Assembly: GCF_018812025.1 (NCBI RefSeq)
Contig: NC_063049.1
Coordinates: 7,105,513 to 7,169,512 of the forward strand
Direction: 5' to 3'
Length of the DNA stretch: 64,000 nucleotides
Source of the DNA: Megalobrama amblycephala
Taxonomy: Eukaryota; Chordata; Actinopteri; Cypriniformes; Xenocyprididae
Part shown: one piece after another, positions 1 to 11,300 of the stretch
How positions within the stretch are numbered: the stretch's first letter is position 1
How the letters are laid out: each line of letters starts with the position of its first letter
Program-made: the position numbers and the translations under genes
The notes under the pieces: generated by a model
Told to the model about the DNA's origin: nothing
The model's database searches: none
What the model saw: the letters and a program-made list of their open reading frames with translations, nothing else

Positions 1-2246
1 TTGTCCTTTAATTAAAACCACTCTTGAAATGGTCCTAAATAGCGCCAGATTTAAAATAGCAGAACCTTTTGGTTCTGCTATTTTAAATCTATAAGTAGAT
101 TTTTCTTTTTGTAAGATTTTACAAAAAAGATTTTGTAAGATTTTCTTTTTGTAAGATTTTAAAGAAGTCTAGTGCAAGAGAAAAAAAGTATACGTTTCTA
201 AAGTTAACTATTAATATCATTACATAATCTGATAAGAGAATCTTCTTTATTATAGTTTTATTAATATAGCCTACCATTTGCCACGATGATTCATTCTGTC
301 TTTACCTTAAATCTGGAGTAGTGCTCATGAATTGTATTATTGTTGCTCATCCTAAAATGTTAAAGATCATATTCAATAAAATAATAATAATAACAACAAC
401 GAATGTCATTGCATTATTATAAATCATTGCTAATACAAGAACAAATCCATTTTCTAATTAAATAATTGTACACGTTTGGGTACATTTATGTAATTATTAT
501 GTTTGTTCTACATTTTGCTGTCCTTTACGCCATAACACTTTTTGTTTTTCTCATAATTTCAGATTAATCGAAGACAATAAATACATGTAACTTGCTCGGC
601 GTGATCTGAATGATGATAATTATCGGTTGTAATACCGTCATTATTTTCGCTATTGTTGAAGTATCCCCGTGGTAGATTGCAAATGTCATTTGAAATACAA
701 ATTGCTTTAAATTGGACAATTTTGAGGACGGTGGATGTCTAACAGGTATTGTTCAAGTTTGGACGTCAGTCCATATCATCTGGGCATCGTGTTGGTACCA
801 GTGACATTTTTGTCCAATGTTCTGGACTTTTGCTCAAGGCTATTCTGTTTTTAATGTGTTTTATCATGACGGAATGTAAGTGAATTCATGTGGAGATTAT
901 GACCATTTCAAGGAAGACTGTGGGAAAGACAACCGCAGAGACTGAGAAAAAGAGATGAAATGAAAGGAGGATGTGGAGGTGTGATCCGTGTTCAACGGGG
1001 AGTCGCACACAAACGGTACGACCACGTCTCGTTCTCTAAGCATTTTCTTTTTCTCTTGGACAATTTTCGGTTTGTATTTTATTTGTTGTCTTGAAAACGG
1101 ATATATTATCAGCTTGCCGTACTATCGAACATCTAAAATGTTTTATCGAATGGTGTCGTTTTGCCTATGAAGCTCTCGTGATAAATATTTCTGAAAAATC
1201 TACACATGTGGGAAAAATGTTCCAATCAGTTCGTGTCACTCCAGTCTACATGCGTCGCCAGTTATCATTTTACACCAATGCATTTTAATGTCACAGTTAT
1301 CCTCGAGTAAGTCTCCAAAATGCTGCTTGTTCTTTGAAAAGGTTTGACAGATAAATGAGTAACCTTATTTAAATAATGAAATGTAAGGCAGAGAGTAAGG
1401 CCCATGTTCAGTTTAATGGCAGGCAATTTACAAGTCAGGTGGTAAATTAATTCATTATCAAAAATAATTAATAATGATACGATTATTTTATTTTTAACTT
1501 AGTGGTTTTTAATTTTGCTTCCTTAATCTCAGGTAAGGAGTTAATAACTACAACCTTAAAAATATATAGGCTCTTTTTCTTGTATTCAGAATATGTTTAC
1601 GGCTCCGTAATTAGATAAATACACTTTTGAGTTTATTCGAACCTTAATTCGAACTGGAATTGTGTGGAATGTTGTGATATTGTAGCTGGCGTAATATAAT
1701 GTAGTGTAAACTTTCAATGGTAGGTAATAAACATGGGAACAATGTATGTTCTTGGTATAGAAGTGCCATTTGTTGATTTGTTTTCATGCTTTGAGTATTT
1801 CTTGATTGTTTTCAGCATTATTGGGCCTGTCACGTGTGGGTTAATCGCATTTAATGTTCAACCAAAAAAAAAAAAAAAATCTAAATTTTTATTTTTTATT
1901 GTTTTACAATAACCATACAATATAAACCAACACACTGCAATATCAACCAAATTTAGATCTGAAAGGAATAGCAGGAGCTGTTATCAACATCGACCTGTTT
2001 CTCTGATCCTCACGCGCAATAATTCAACCCACGCGCGCATGCGAGTGATGCGAATCTGTAAGTGTTAAATACACAGCTAATTATGCGTCTGAAAATTAAA
2101 CAACAGTGTTATGCTAATTTAGCTGGTTTCAGCTGTGTCTTCAAGCACTCGAGACTAGCATTTTAACCAAATGAATCATCAAAGTAATTCATCTTTACTT
2201 GGAGACACACATTTATACCTGTACTTAATCATATTTGTTAGGTGTT

Positions 2247-2284
<38 letters not shown>

Positions 2285-2740
2285 TTCACGAAGCCGTGAC
2301 AAGCAAAAATGTAGGGCCATTTTAAATATGTTCATTATATCGACCTTTATTCTTTATATGTCATACCATTTTGTTTAGACTTGTTTATATTAAGAATTGT
2401 ACTTCAATGCATAGCCTAGATGATTATAATAATATTACTCATCATCATGACATTATTGATACAAATTGTTACTAAAAGAAAATGTTTGTTCAGATATGTT
2501 AATGATTGGTTTTAATGTGTAGTATTGTTTTGTGTTCATTTGTTACCTAATATGCCTATACTAACTCTGTTATCAAGACCAAATATCAAAATGCTGATAT
2601 TTTACCAATTTTGGTGGTTCGGCATGAATGTGTTTGAGCTCTCCACATACGGCCTATGTGTCTTGGTCCATTCCCTAAATTTCTACATTAGCATTGCACA
2701 ATAGAGTCACAGGTTGGTCTTATTTCTTGAGTTTATCAGG
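1..2740. other. AT-rich non-coding DNA upstream of dlx1
   Basis: No coding gene can be supported here; the open frames are short and look random. The DNA is AT-rich with scattered TAATTA-like and ATAATTA motifs, for example around 480-500 and 600-660. There is an A-run at 1864-1879 and a long T-run at 2251-2283. The block at about 550-830 has lower repetitiveness and more even base composition than its surroundings and could be an upstream conserved element of dlx1, but only cross-species alignment could show that. Confidence 0.6.
2251..2283. repeat. poly(T) tract
   Basis: About 33 consecutive T bases, a simple mononucleotide tract about 730 bp upstream of the dlx1 start codon. It may be the tail of an old minus-strand retroposed sequence, but no SINE body is recognised beside it. 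Confidence 0.85.
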
Positions 2741-2759
2741 TCCGTCGGACCCGACCCTC

Positions 2760-3016
2760 GGATTACCAATCCGCGTCGCTCTTGGAGGGAGTGGACCAAT
2801 CAGAGAGCACCTTGGATAAATATTCATGATTCCCTGATTCAAACCTTTGAGCGAGTTTGTGTGGATCCACAGCATCGTACCTAGACTTTTCACAGAGACA
2901 AACTACATTTTCTTATGAATGGAAAGTGAAAAAATCAGTTGAGCTTAAATTGGGATCCATCCTTCACTCAGATCATAGAAGAAAACAAAAAAGCAGGGAG
3001 AGAGAGAGCGAGAGAC
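2760..3016 (+). promoter_or_regulatory. dlx1a: dlx1 core promoter and 5' UTR
   Basis: Directly upstream of the dlx1 start are two CCAAT boxes (2766-2770 and 2796-2800) and, 15 bp after the second, a TATA-like GATAAATATTC (2815-2825). The expected transcription start is therefore near 2845-2850, giving a 5' UTR of about 170 nt that ends in a purine-rich GAGA stretch before the start codon. The same order of CCAAT box and GATAAAT motif is seen in front of dlx2. The assignment is by motif and position; the transcription start itself is not visible. Confidence 0.6.
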
Positions 3017-4365
3017 ATGACCATGTCTACAATACCAGAGAGTCTAAACAGCCCAGTCTCAGGAAAGAGCGTGTTCATGGAATTTGGGCCACCAAGTCAG
3101 CAAATGTCGCCTTCATCTATGACCCACGGACATTACTCAATGCACTGTTTACACTCCTCCGGACACCCGCAGCACGACAGCGCATACAGCCCGGCTCCGT
3201 CCTTCCCCAGATCTCTGCCTTATCCATACGTCAACTCGGTCGGTAGCCATTCCTCCAGTCCGTACCTCAGCACCGTGCAGACTTACCCTAACAACTCGGC
3301 TTTGGCGCAGACCAGATTGGAGGACCCAGGTAAGAAATGCTGCATGCGTGTCTTCGCTGGTCGTTGCGTTTGTCGGCGCACTGCAAGAATGTTGGACTGG
3401 AGTAGCCCAGATGTGCTGTTATTAGGCTTGGTAATTATTTATTGCGTAATGCTATAAACAATGTATGCAATTAAGGCTAATTATACCTAAAGTGCCGCCT
3501 GTAAAACTTGTGCACAGTGATGTGAGCCGCTCTGCATGAACAGTCTGTGAGACAGTTTCTTTTCTTTCTCCCTCCCAGCACCAGAGTCAGAGAAAAACAC
3601 CGTGGTGGAAGGCGGAGAGGTTCGTTTCAACGGCAAAGGCAAAAAGATCCGCAAACCCCGAACCATCTACTCCAGTCTCCAGCTGCAGGCTCTGAACAGA
3701 AGGTTCCAGCAAACTCAGTATCTGGCTTTGCCAGAGAGAGCCGAGCTCGCCGCATCACTGGGGCTCACGCAAACACAGGCATGTGCTCAAGCTTTTACAC
3801 GTTTTCATTGAAAGAATTAGACTTTGTGACAACGAACGTGAAACATGTTGCATGTAGCAATAAAAAAAAAAGGTTTTTTTAATGCATTTTATCTTCGCAT
3901 GTACTTTTTGAAATCGACTAGTTTATAACATGGGTTTGTAGTCAGTGTTTGCATCTGTTTGAGGGAATATTTTGAAACGTAAAAGTAATGGCGTTCCTTT
4001 ATTGAAGAAAAATTGAAGTCCTGGGTATTCCCGGATTCGATTCGATTACACACGATTAGATCACAGAAACAGATGTTGTCGTTCGCTCTGTTTGATTTTG
4101 CCTTTCTTTTTTTTTCTAGGTGAAGATCTGGTTTCAGAATAAACGCTCCAAGTTTAAGAAACTGATGAAGCAGGGCGGAGGAACAATAGACACGAACGCT
4201 TTGGCTAACGGGCGCGGACTGTCCACCGGATCTCCATCCGTAGCGCCTGTCTGGAACTCAACCGCCACCGTCAAAACATCCACACCGACCTCGTATATTC
4301 CCAGTTACACCTCATGGTATCCCACAGCACACCAGGACACTATGCAGCAGCCACAGCTCATGTGA
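3017..4365 (+). CDS. dlx1a: Distal-less homeobox transcription factor Dlx1 (three exons)
   Basis: Nuclear homeodomain transcription factor of the Distal-less family, known to drive GABAergic interneuron differentiation in ventral forebrain and arch patterning together with Dlx2. Coding exons are 3017-3329, 3579-3778 and 4120-4365, joining in frame to 252 aa, the length I recall for zebrafish Dlx1a. Exon 1 encodes the N-terminal region beginning [13 protein letters not shown]. Exon 2 begins [17 protein letters not shown] and carries homeodomain helices 1 and 2 ([20 protein letters not shown] onward). Exon 3 opens with [14 protein letters not shown], the recognition helix, and ends MQQPQLM. I chose the first ATG of MTM because it matches the family N-terminus. 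Intron 1 is GT-AG. Intron 2 appears to be GC-AG, since exon 2 ends CACAG followed by GCATGT. The gene is convergent with dlx2. The a-copy label is inferred from zebrafish lacking dlx1b. Confidence 0.95.
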
Positions 4366-5620
4366 ACCAGGACTGCTAAAACAACCCCGCCCCTCTATCC
4401 ACCAACGGCCCAGTTCAGGGGACCCGACACAGGCCAGTCACTCTGCGGCCTTCCACACACCGGCACTCCGCAGCCCAGACCAGATGTGAAAACAGACAAC
4501 TGCTGACACACTGGCCAGCGTGGACTGAACGAGAGTCGTCCGCGCCGCCGGAGAGGAAACAAGTCTCTTTTTGAATTGAAGGGAATGCCGGGAAAGTGGG
4601 TCAAATCAAAGCTGCTGCTCTCCCCCTTTCCGTGACTTTTTGTTGTGTAAAAAATCACGAAACTGTACCCTAGTCAGAAATGTATTTCATTTTCTTCAAA
4701 TTTGTAGTTTTCCATAAGAAATTTGGAATTACCGGGTTGTCCCTCCACAACACGGGCTGTGAGATCAACATTAACTGCGCATTTTCCATACGTTGGGCTC
4801 ATACAGTCGCTTCAGGCTTCGCCGTGGCGCCGTGAATGTGTAAAAAACTGGGATAAATCACACCGTGAGCAAGTATGATTTTCCCCATTTTAAAGGGAAC
4901 AAAGAATTCTTTAAACAAAGTTATTTTGTATGTATGGCGTTTTGTGTTTATTTAAATATAACTTATTTAGAATTTGTTTGTTTTTTAAATCTGTTTGTAT
5001 GTTTTATTTAAAACAAATGTTCTTTAAATTATGATGTGAGGCTGCACTATAAAACAGAAACACTTCCCTCGGATTTGAACCCAATTTGTAAAGCCGAGTG
5101 TTTTTTGGATCGTACAAAGAGGAGCTCAGTGCAGATAAACGAGTCCATCATCACCGTCAGATGGGAAGTGTTGACAGCTCTAATGTACAGAAATAGTCGT
5201 TTTCGTTGTGTGCTGAATAATTTGTGCAAAAGGATCTAAACATGATTGTGTTTATTAAAATTCATGTGTTTTTCCATTTCACATTGAAAAAAAAAATAGT
5301 TTTATAGCTTACCGGTCACATTAATTTATTGTTTTGTTTCATGGAGTCTTGTATAATGTGTAAACTCGAACAGTAAAAATCTGTTTATGAAAGAAGCTAC
5401 AAAATGTCATCGCAACGTTTATTGCTTTGTTAAAAATGAATGAAACTCAGGTAACTGATGACGCAACTGAATACCACGAATTAATATGAAAAGTCTAACT
5501 TATTTTGTAGCCTACTGAAAAAGGCCAAGAAAATAAATAGCCCTATCTCAACATTTAGCTTATTTTAATATCAAAAATGATTTGTTGCCCACAGACAACG
5601 CACCTTTAAAACACAATAAA
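4366..5620 (+). other. dlx1a: dlx1 3' UTR and probable polyadenylation region
   Basis: Non-coding sequence after the dlx1 stop, first GC-rich then AT-rich. AATAAA hexamers occur at 5532-5537 and 5615-5620, so a 3' UTR of about 1.2 kb is plausible. The exact cleavage site cannot be fixed without transcript data. Short open frames on both strands here have no family resemblance. Confidence 0.45.
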
Positions 5621-6151
5621 ATATAGTATTAAGCCATTCAGACCGTACAGATATTAGCGTAAACCTGTACAAAAATATTCATAATTTTTCGTGCAGTGTT
5701 GTGTCTCAAAACACCTCTAGCTTTTCATTGCAATCTGAACCACCGATTAATCTTGTGGTGGTTTCTGTAACACAGTAATTCCTCCGACAATAAGGCCACT
5801 TGTTTCTTTTCACTTTCGTTTAGCCGCTATAAGCTCTTTTCTGCTCTTGTGTGGTTGCTTTTGATGGCCGTGTGTTAAGTGAATAATCGGGCAGGTGCCG
5901 CTCAGAGGGGCAGATGAAGAAAGGCTGGGTCTGGAGGGGGGAGGGGGGGATGCAGATAGGTAAAGAATGACATGTTCAAAGTGTCTTTTGTTTGGCGCTG
6001 ATGGTTTAACTGCGCATTTTAAGAAAATTCTGATGCAGATAGATGCCGGCAAGTAACAAAACAAAGGATATTTCCAGTAATATCTTTTGCGGATAGATTC
6101 TTTCGATTCTAACCCGTAGACATGACATTGTAATTTGCTTGTTTAGTTAGT

Positions 6152-6182
<31 letters not shown>

Positions 6183-6536
6183 TGATTAAATTAACAATGA
6201 TAGTAATTTACGATTTTAACTAAATTAGAATATAATAGATTATAATTTATAGAAGGGAAAAAAATCAGATATTAAAAAATACTAGGAATTAATTTACCCA
6301 TTCATCTGCTGTTTGAGTATTGAGAGTTGTTATATTGCAGTAGGTTCTGGGGTGCAGCAATTATTGTGACAAATTTTGACACTCTTCATGTGTGGTCTTT
6401 AAATATGGCCTGGTCAAAGCAGGAAATGGCCCCGCGCGCTTTGATCACGAGCTCACTTCTCTCTGACTCCATTAATAGTTTTAAGACTTATTCAGTTTGA
6501 TAACTTTACAGATTAAAAAAAAATACATTAAATACG

Positions 6537-6595
<59 letters not shown>

Positions 6596-6785
6596 GTTAT
6601 ATTAATTTCGTCACCTGGGAATTATAAGGGTCTATCTGATATTTTTGTCAAAATTGAGTTATTAACATTATTCTGTGACAACTTGTTTTGCATTATGTGA
6701 TTTTATTTTTTAGGTTGTGAACATTTTGTGACTTTTGTTAGAAAACAAAAGGGGTCTATCCACGAAGAAGTAGCCTATATAATGC

Positions 6786-6816
<31 letters not shown>

Positions 6817-7250
6817 TAATAAAATTTGAAGCTCAATATCTCAAAACTGCTCAGAATGCACAATCTTATAATTCCAAGGTGGCGATTTGTTGTTATTGTT
6901 TGTAAAATTAGCTATTATTATTCTTTCCTGTCTCTAAAATTTTAAATTCATAGCCCGGTGTTTATTAATCCGTCTTATTTTACTGGTTTCCAAAATAAAA
7001 TTGACTCATGTATTTGTTTTTCTTCCCAAGGCGTCATTTCCAGCTGCCTTCAGAATTTTCAGAATACAGATTAATAATGTCTAACCTTCTAGTTGAAAAT
7101 TAATGATTCAATTAATGATGAAAGTGATTAAAGCTAATACTGATATGAATTATGTCTGATAAGTGTTGCAAAAGACACAAATTTAAAATATACGTCTTTG
7201 TTTTTTCCAAACATATCCAAAACACAACTCTTGGGAAGGAATAAAAGAAG
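5621..7250. other. dlx1-dlx2 intergenic DNA, proximal part
   Basis: No gene. Contains simple TTA/TAA runs (near 6157-6176, 6541-6594, 6787-6812) in AT-rich DNA. The GC-richer block near 6395-6480 and the block at 5790-6060 are the least repetitive parts. The AT-rich composition makes enhancer calls here unreliable. Confidence 0.5.
6541..6594. repeat. (TTA)n microsatellite
   Basis: About 18 uninterrupted ATT/TTA units between dlx1 and dlx2. The tyrosine-rich open frame across it is an artefact of the repeat. Confidence 0.9.
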
Positions 7251-7254
7251 AAGC

Positions 7255-7790
7255 CGTGTTGTTCTGTCTCTTTCTCCGACATGCAGCTGTGGAGCAGAGA
7301 GGGTCAGCGTTATTTCACTCTATTCTCCTCTTGATTACGCGCCGGGCCCATCAAACCAGACATAATTACAGTCATTCCCTCCTTACTTATTCTAATGCAG
7401 CTTCCCATCTACGGGATAATTATGAGCAATTTTTTTTCGCACGTGGAATCTTTTGTTAACAAAAGAGATAGCGTACTGAAAGAAAATTTGCTGTGCGATG
7501 GGGGAAAAAAAGAAAAGGAAAAAAAGAGAGTGAAATAGGTGCGCAGCGGTAGTTATAAGTAAGGCTGGCAAATTGCTTGCAGGTGTATACCGAGAGATTT
7601 GTCAATGGGAAGAGGGATCAAAATGAGCAAAAGCACAATGTCGGAGTGATGAAGGCAGAGGTGAAATTATAGAACAAGGGCTGCTTTATTTTCAACTGGA
7701 TTCTATAGACGAACTATCTCGCAATTTCAGACAGACTCTATTAATGAGGTAGAAAGCAGAGATTGGTGTACTATATTTTGTTTTCTCTAG
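7255..7790. promoter_or_regulatory. candidate dlx1/dlx2 intergenic enhancer block 1
   Basis: Repeat-free, compositionally balanced sequence in the dlx1-dlx2 intergenic region. It contains CATAATTACAGTCATT near 7359 and GATAATTATGAGCAAT near 7415, paired TAATTA-type homeodomain sites of the kind Dlx, Gsx and Arx proteins bind. The downstream part to 7760 is also free of repeats. In vertebrates the Dlx1/2 intergenic region carries two conserved enhancers (I12a and I12b); this block is a candidate for one of them by position and motif only. No alignment was possible. Confidence 0.45.
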
Positions 7791-8269
7791 ACAACCGAAT
7801 AAGATCCACATTCCCATTCCCAGGCGCTAAATTCGTTCAAATGAACCAGTTCGCTTAGTGACAACGTTTTTATTAATGTTAGCCTACTGTTTGAAGAAAT
7901 ACGGCGACATTTTCACGTCTTAGTACTGCTATAACAGCATATTAAATTAATATTTTAAATGCAAAGTACGAAAAATCTCAATTTCAAACCACTTATCATA
8001 ATTCCTCACAAAACGCATTATAATGTATGCAAATTCTCCCCAAAATAAGTAAATAAAATAAGCCGAAATCGCATCCTTCTTACCTTATAATGTTCAATAA
8101 AGCAGAACACAAAGATTGGCGGCGTCTTTAGTAGCCTATAAGACGTCTAAAATCACTCTCGAGAGAAGCAGAAGAATGTGAAAAGAGCATCCAGCAGTCA
8201 TGGCATGGGTTCGGCTCTTTGGGTCCCAGAATGAGGCTCCTCTAGCTGGGCTCAGAGCTGACAGACGCT

Positions 8270-8735
8270 CTCCGAGCAGGAATGAAAAATCCTGCTTTAT
8301 TTTCCCTCTTTATAGCTGATGGAAAAAATTGCTGATTATTAGCATAAATGTTTACTCCTCATTACGCTGATGACATTGTGCACTCGAGATCTTGGTAATC
8401 TTTGGGAAAATTATGAGTAATTTTTAAAAATTTAAAGCAGCAGTTACCATGCAATTCAGGCTAATTTTGCGTAGGCTCCAAACGGATATAATTATCGCGG
8501 AGTCAAGATGTTATGCTAAAAACTATGCATTGATATTACCATTTATTATGTACATACAACTTTGACAATGTTGATGCTTGAAATAGCTGGAAATTGTCTT
8601 GCGCAAAAATTACAGTCCATATTAGGACATCTAAAATTGCGAAGAATTATATAGTAATTGCAGGCTTTCAGATCGGGGAGCCAGAATGCTCAACTGGAGC
8701 AATTGTGGATAAAATTACAGATCAGAGTATAAATT
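8270..8735. promoter_or_regulatory. candidate dlx1/dlx2 intergenic enhancer block 2
   Basis: Repeat-free block rich in homeodomain-like cores: ATTATTAGCATAAAT near 8335, AAAATTATGAGTAATTT near 8407, GCTAATTTTGC near 8460, ATATAATTATCG near 8484, AAAATTACAG near 8605 and again near 8712. Such a cluster of TAAT cores with intervening GC-containing spacers is typical of the known Dlx intergenic enhancers. I regard this as the strongest enhancer candidate in the window, possibly the I12b counterpart. The I12a/I12b assignment is not settled by the sequence. Confidence 0.5.
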
Positions 8736-10210
8736 AGGGATGGGGTATGGCATTTTTCAAGTTGTCTACAGGATTCCGGAAGTGTCTAAAACCACATCGT
8801 TGCTAATCTTTCAGAGAGAAAGGCATGCAGACAGAGCATGTGCTTGAAGGCAGCTCCAATACAACTTTACGTTCGTTTGCATTTGCAAGGTGTGACACTT
8901 GTCCATGTTGAACCTCCCGAGTTGAGAGACCTAATCAGTGTTAACACGGACTGTGGCTATTTTTGCCGAGACAGCAAAAATACAGGCTGACAGAAAGAGG
9001 TGCAAAACCCGTTAGTGCATGTCGCTTGGAATACGGGTTAACATGATCTGGTTTGGTGCGCTAGAATTGATGTGCTGTTTCATTGTTCTTGATCGCGTTA
9101 AGCTTGTCTCAAGGGACGGCGCGCGTGAACTGTTCTGAGACGCGTCTCGGGCCTGTACCGAAAGGCGCTCTGAAGGGAGCCGACCGCTCTTGGTTAAACA
9201 TGGCATTCCCGTTTCCTGTCGTGTTTATTCTGCTGAACGGATAAAGTCTGGATCTCTGCGGGGCACATTTCAATACGGGCGTAGTCTAAGCCCGGGGCTA
9301 CACCATAACATCTTGTAATGTGGCAATCACTGACAGGATACATCCTCATTACATCTGTATTCTTTACAGCTTTAACTCTCAAATAAACAAATTAATGTAA
9401 CACGAAAAGCAACCATGCTTACCTATATATTATTTCAAAAAGAACAATAGGTATTAAGCCACGTGTGGTTCAAACATTTATCTTTTAATTTGAGAAGCTG
9501 TACCACTTGTCATACATAATTAGTAACAGGACAACTTCGTTATAATAGCGTCCAAAACAGCATGTTTTTTTTTTTTTTCGAGTTTACAGTTTTCTTTATC
9601 AGTAATTTAATTTAAAGTGACATTGAATTTTATCACGGTAGGCCATATGTTGTTGCAAAACAAAAATTTTATTTGAGCGATTAAACCTTTTAATTTGTGT
9701 GCGCTATTTGTTTAACTTGTTGCACTAAATGTGCATGCATCATTGCAGTACCAGTTTGAGCATGTTGCATCACTCAGATTCCCTTGTACGTAATCGGCAT
9801 TTTATATTCTACAAAGCTTCTAAACAAATAAACAAGTTTTCCTTTGTAATATTGCATGGGAAATTAATGTAGGCTACACGCAGCCGAGACCCTATAACAA
9901 AGGCCTTGTGTTGTGCGTGGGGTTGTGGAAGTTGTGAAAAATGTTTCCATGTTGTTTAGCTCGGGGCATTTGTGAGCCTGCATGCTTTCTTGGCTGCGCT
10001 GACTTCATAAAAAGTCTGGAGCGCAGAGCTCTGACTCCAGAGAGTCTGAACCCAGCCGAACGCCTTCATGCCGGGGCGTGTTCGCGCGCTCATTCCCAGC
10101 CCGAGGCTTTGTAGCGCGTCTCGCTTCTGTCGGGCTCCCCGAACCTTTGTCTTTAAGTTTTATGTCTCCAAAATTGAAAGAACGTCAGACCATGTCCCTT
10201 TAGTGAATTT

Positions 10211-10260
<50 letters not shown>

Positions 10261-10500
10261 CGTGCTCATGCTATTTTTGAACCCGAAAAAAGTTAAGCTA
10301 CATAAACTCTCTTGACCTACTTTTTACAGAGTAAGCTGGACACACCTGTCACGTTAGTCAACAAAAGGTGAATTTGTGGGTTTTGTGTGAAACTTTTACA
10401 AGACGTTGCATCGCGTCTCCAGCCAGACTTATTAAAGACTAGAGACTTAACTGGCGCCGAAGCAAAAAGAGGGAGGCGTGGACAAATCTACAAAAAAATA
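8736..10500. other. dlx1-dlx2 intergenic DNA, distal part
   Basis: No gene recognised. The 9040-9200 segment is GC-richer and non-repetitive. A T-run lies at 9565-9579 and a (GA)n microsatellite at 10219-10258. The 9960-10200 segment is GC-rich with CpGs and a TTCATAAAAAGTC motif near 10005. It could hold a promoter of an unannotated transcript, but no convincing open frame follows. Confidence 0.4.
10219..10258. repeat. (GA)n microsatellite
   Basis: About 20 GA dinucleotides in the dlx1-dlx2 intergenic region. The Arg-Glu rich open frame across it is a repeat artefact. Confidence 0.9.
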
Positions 10501-11300
10501 AAAATGAAAACCCAACAAACAGTCGAAATCCCCAAATGAATCAATACATATACAATGCGTTCACATGAAACATTTTATTTAAATAAGTCTGAATCATTAT
10601 AGTGGCAGAAATGTTCATTCGGATTTCAAAATAAATAAAACAAAGTACTCCAGAGAAAATATCCTTTTACATGTGAACATGGCTTTAGGACAATCAGTAG
10701 CTTTGGAGTGTTTTTCATTAGTGTTTTGTCCGTATTATTTAAAACAGTGAGAACCCTATATGATATCCTATAATGACAACATTATTAAATAGACGCGGTG
10801 GAACACACGGGCGGAGAGGGACACCAAATTCCCAACTTACCTTACTTTCTAAATATAAATCTAACATAAAGTCTAAAATTAAAGACAGGCGCATGAAACA
10901 CATTTACGGTGGGAAAGGACAGTTAAGTTATTTTCAAAAGGCACCGAACAGCTTCAGGTTGTGCTACATGTGCTCTTACACCCTGCTGTGATATTCACTC
11001 CAATAATGTCCACGTGAGTTCTCTAGGCTTTGGATCATAGTAGGGTTTAATCCATTGATGTACCACCACCCATAGAACAAAATAAATAAATACAAAAATA
11101 ATTGTATATGTTTGATTCTTTAGTGTCTGCTTGTTGACAACATTGCATGAAGAGAAACAGCGTTACGCCCAAACCGCACTGGCAATGATCAACGTGGCAA
11201 AGGTGAAGAGGTCTCACAATTCAGACTGGAAAACAGGCCTAAAAGTCATTTGTTGCAAGTTCACAAAATGAATTCCCCAGTCTTTTTTGAGTCAGTCGAG
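10501..11300 (-). other. dlx2a: probable dlx2 3' UTR and downstream flank
   Basis: Sequence directly downstream (minus strand) of the dlx2 stop codon. It contains no coding gene. A minus-strand AATAAA is present near 10573 (TTTATT on the plus strand), so the 3' UTR may reach about 700 nt, but the true cleavage site is not determinable here. Confidence 0.4.

Noticed and set aside
2857..3246. A 129-codon open frame overlapping dlx1 exon 1.
   Set aside because: A different frame from Dlx1, no domain; the Dlx1 frame at 3017 explains the region.
4395..4658. Minus-strand 87-codon open frame in the dlx1 3' UTR.
   Set aside because: GC-rich shadow frame without family resemblance or splice context.
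9012..9382. Two minus-strand frames of 62-64 codons in the dlx intergenic region.
   Set aside because: No domain, no splice-bounded structure and no promoter evidence; left as non-coding.
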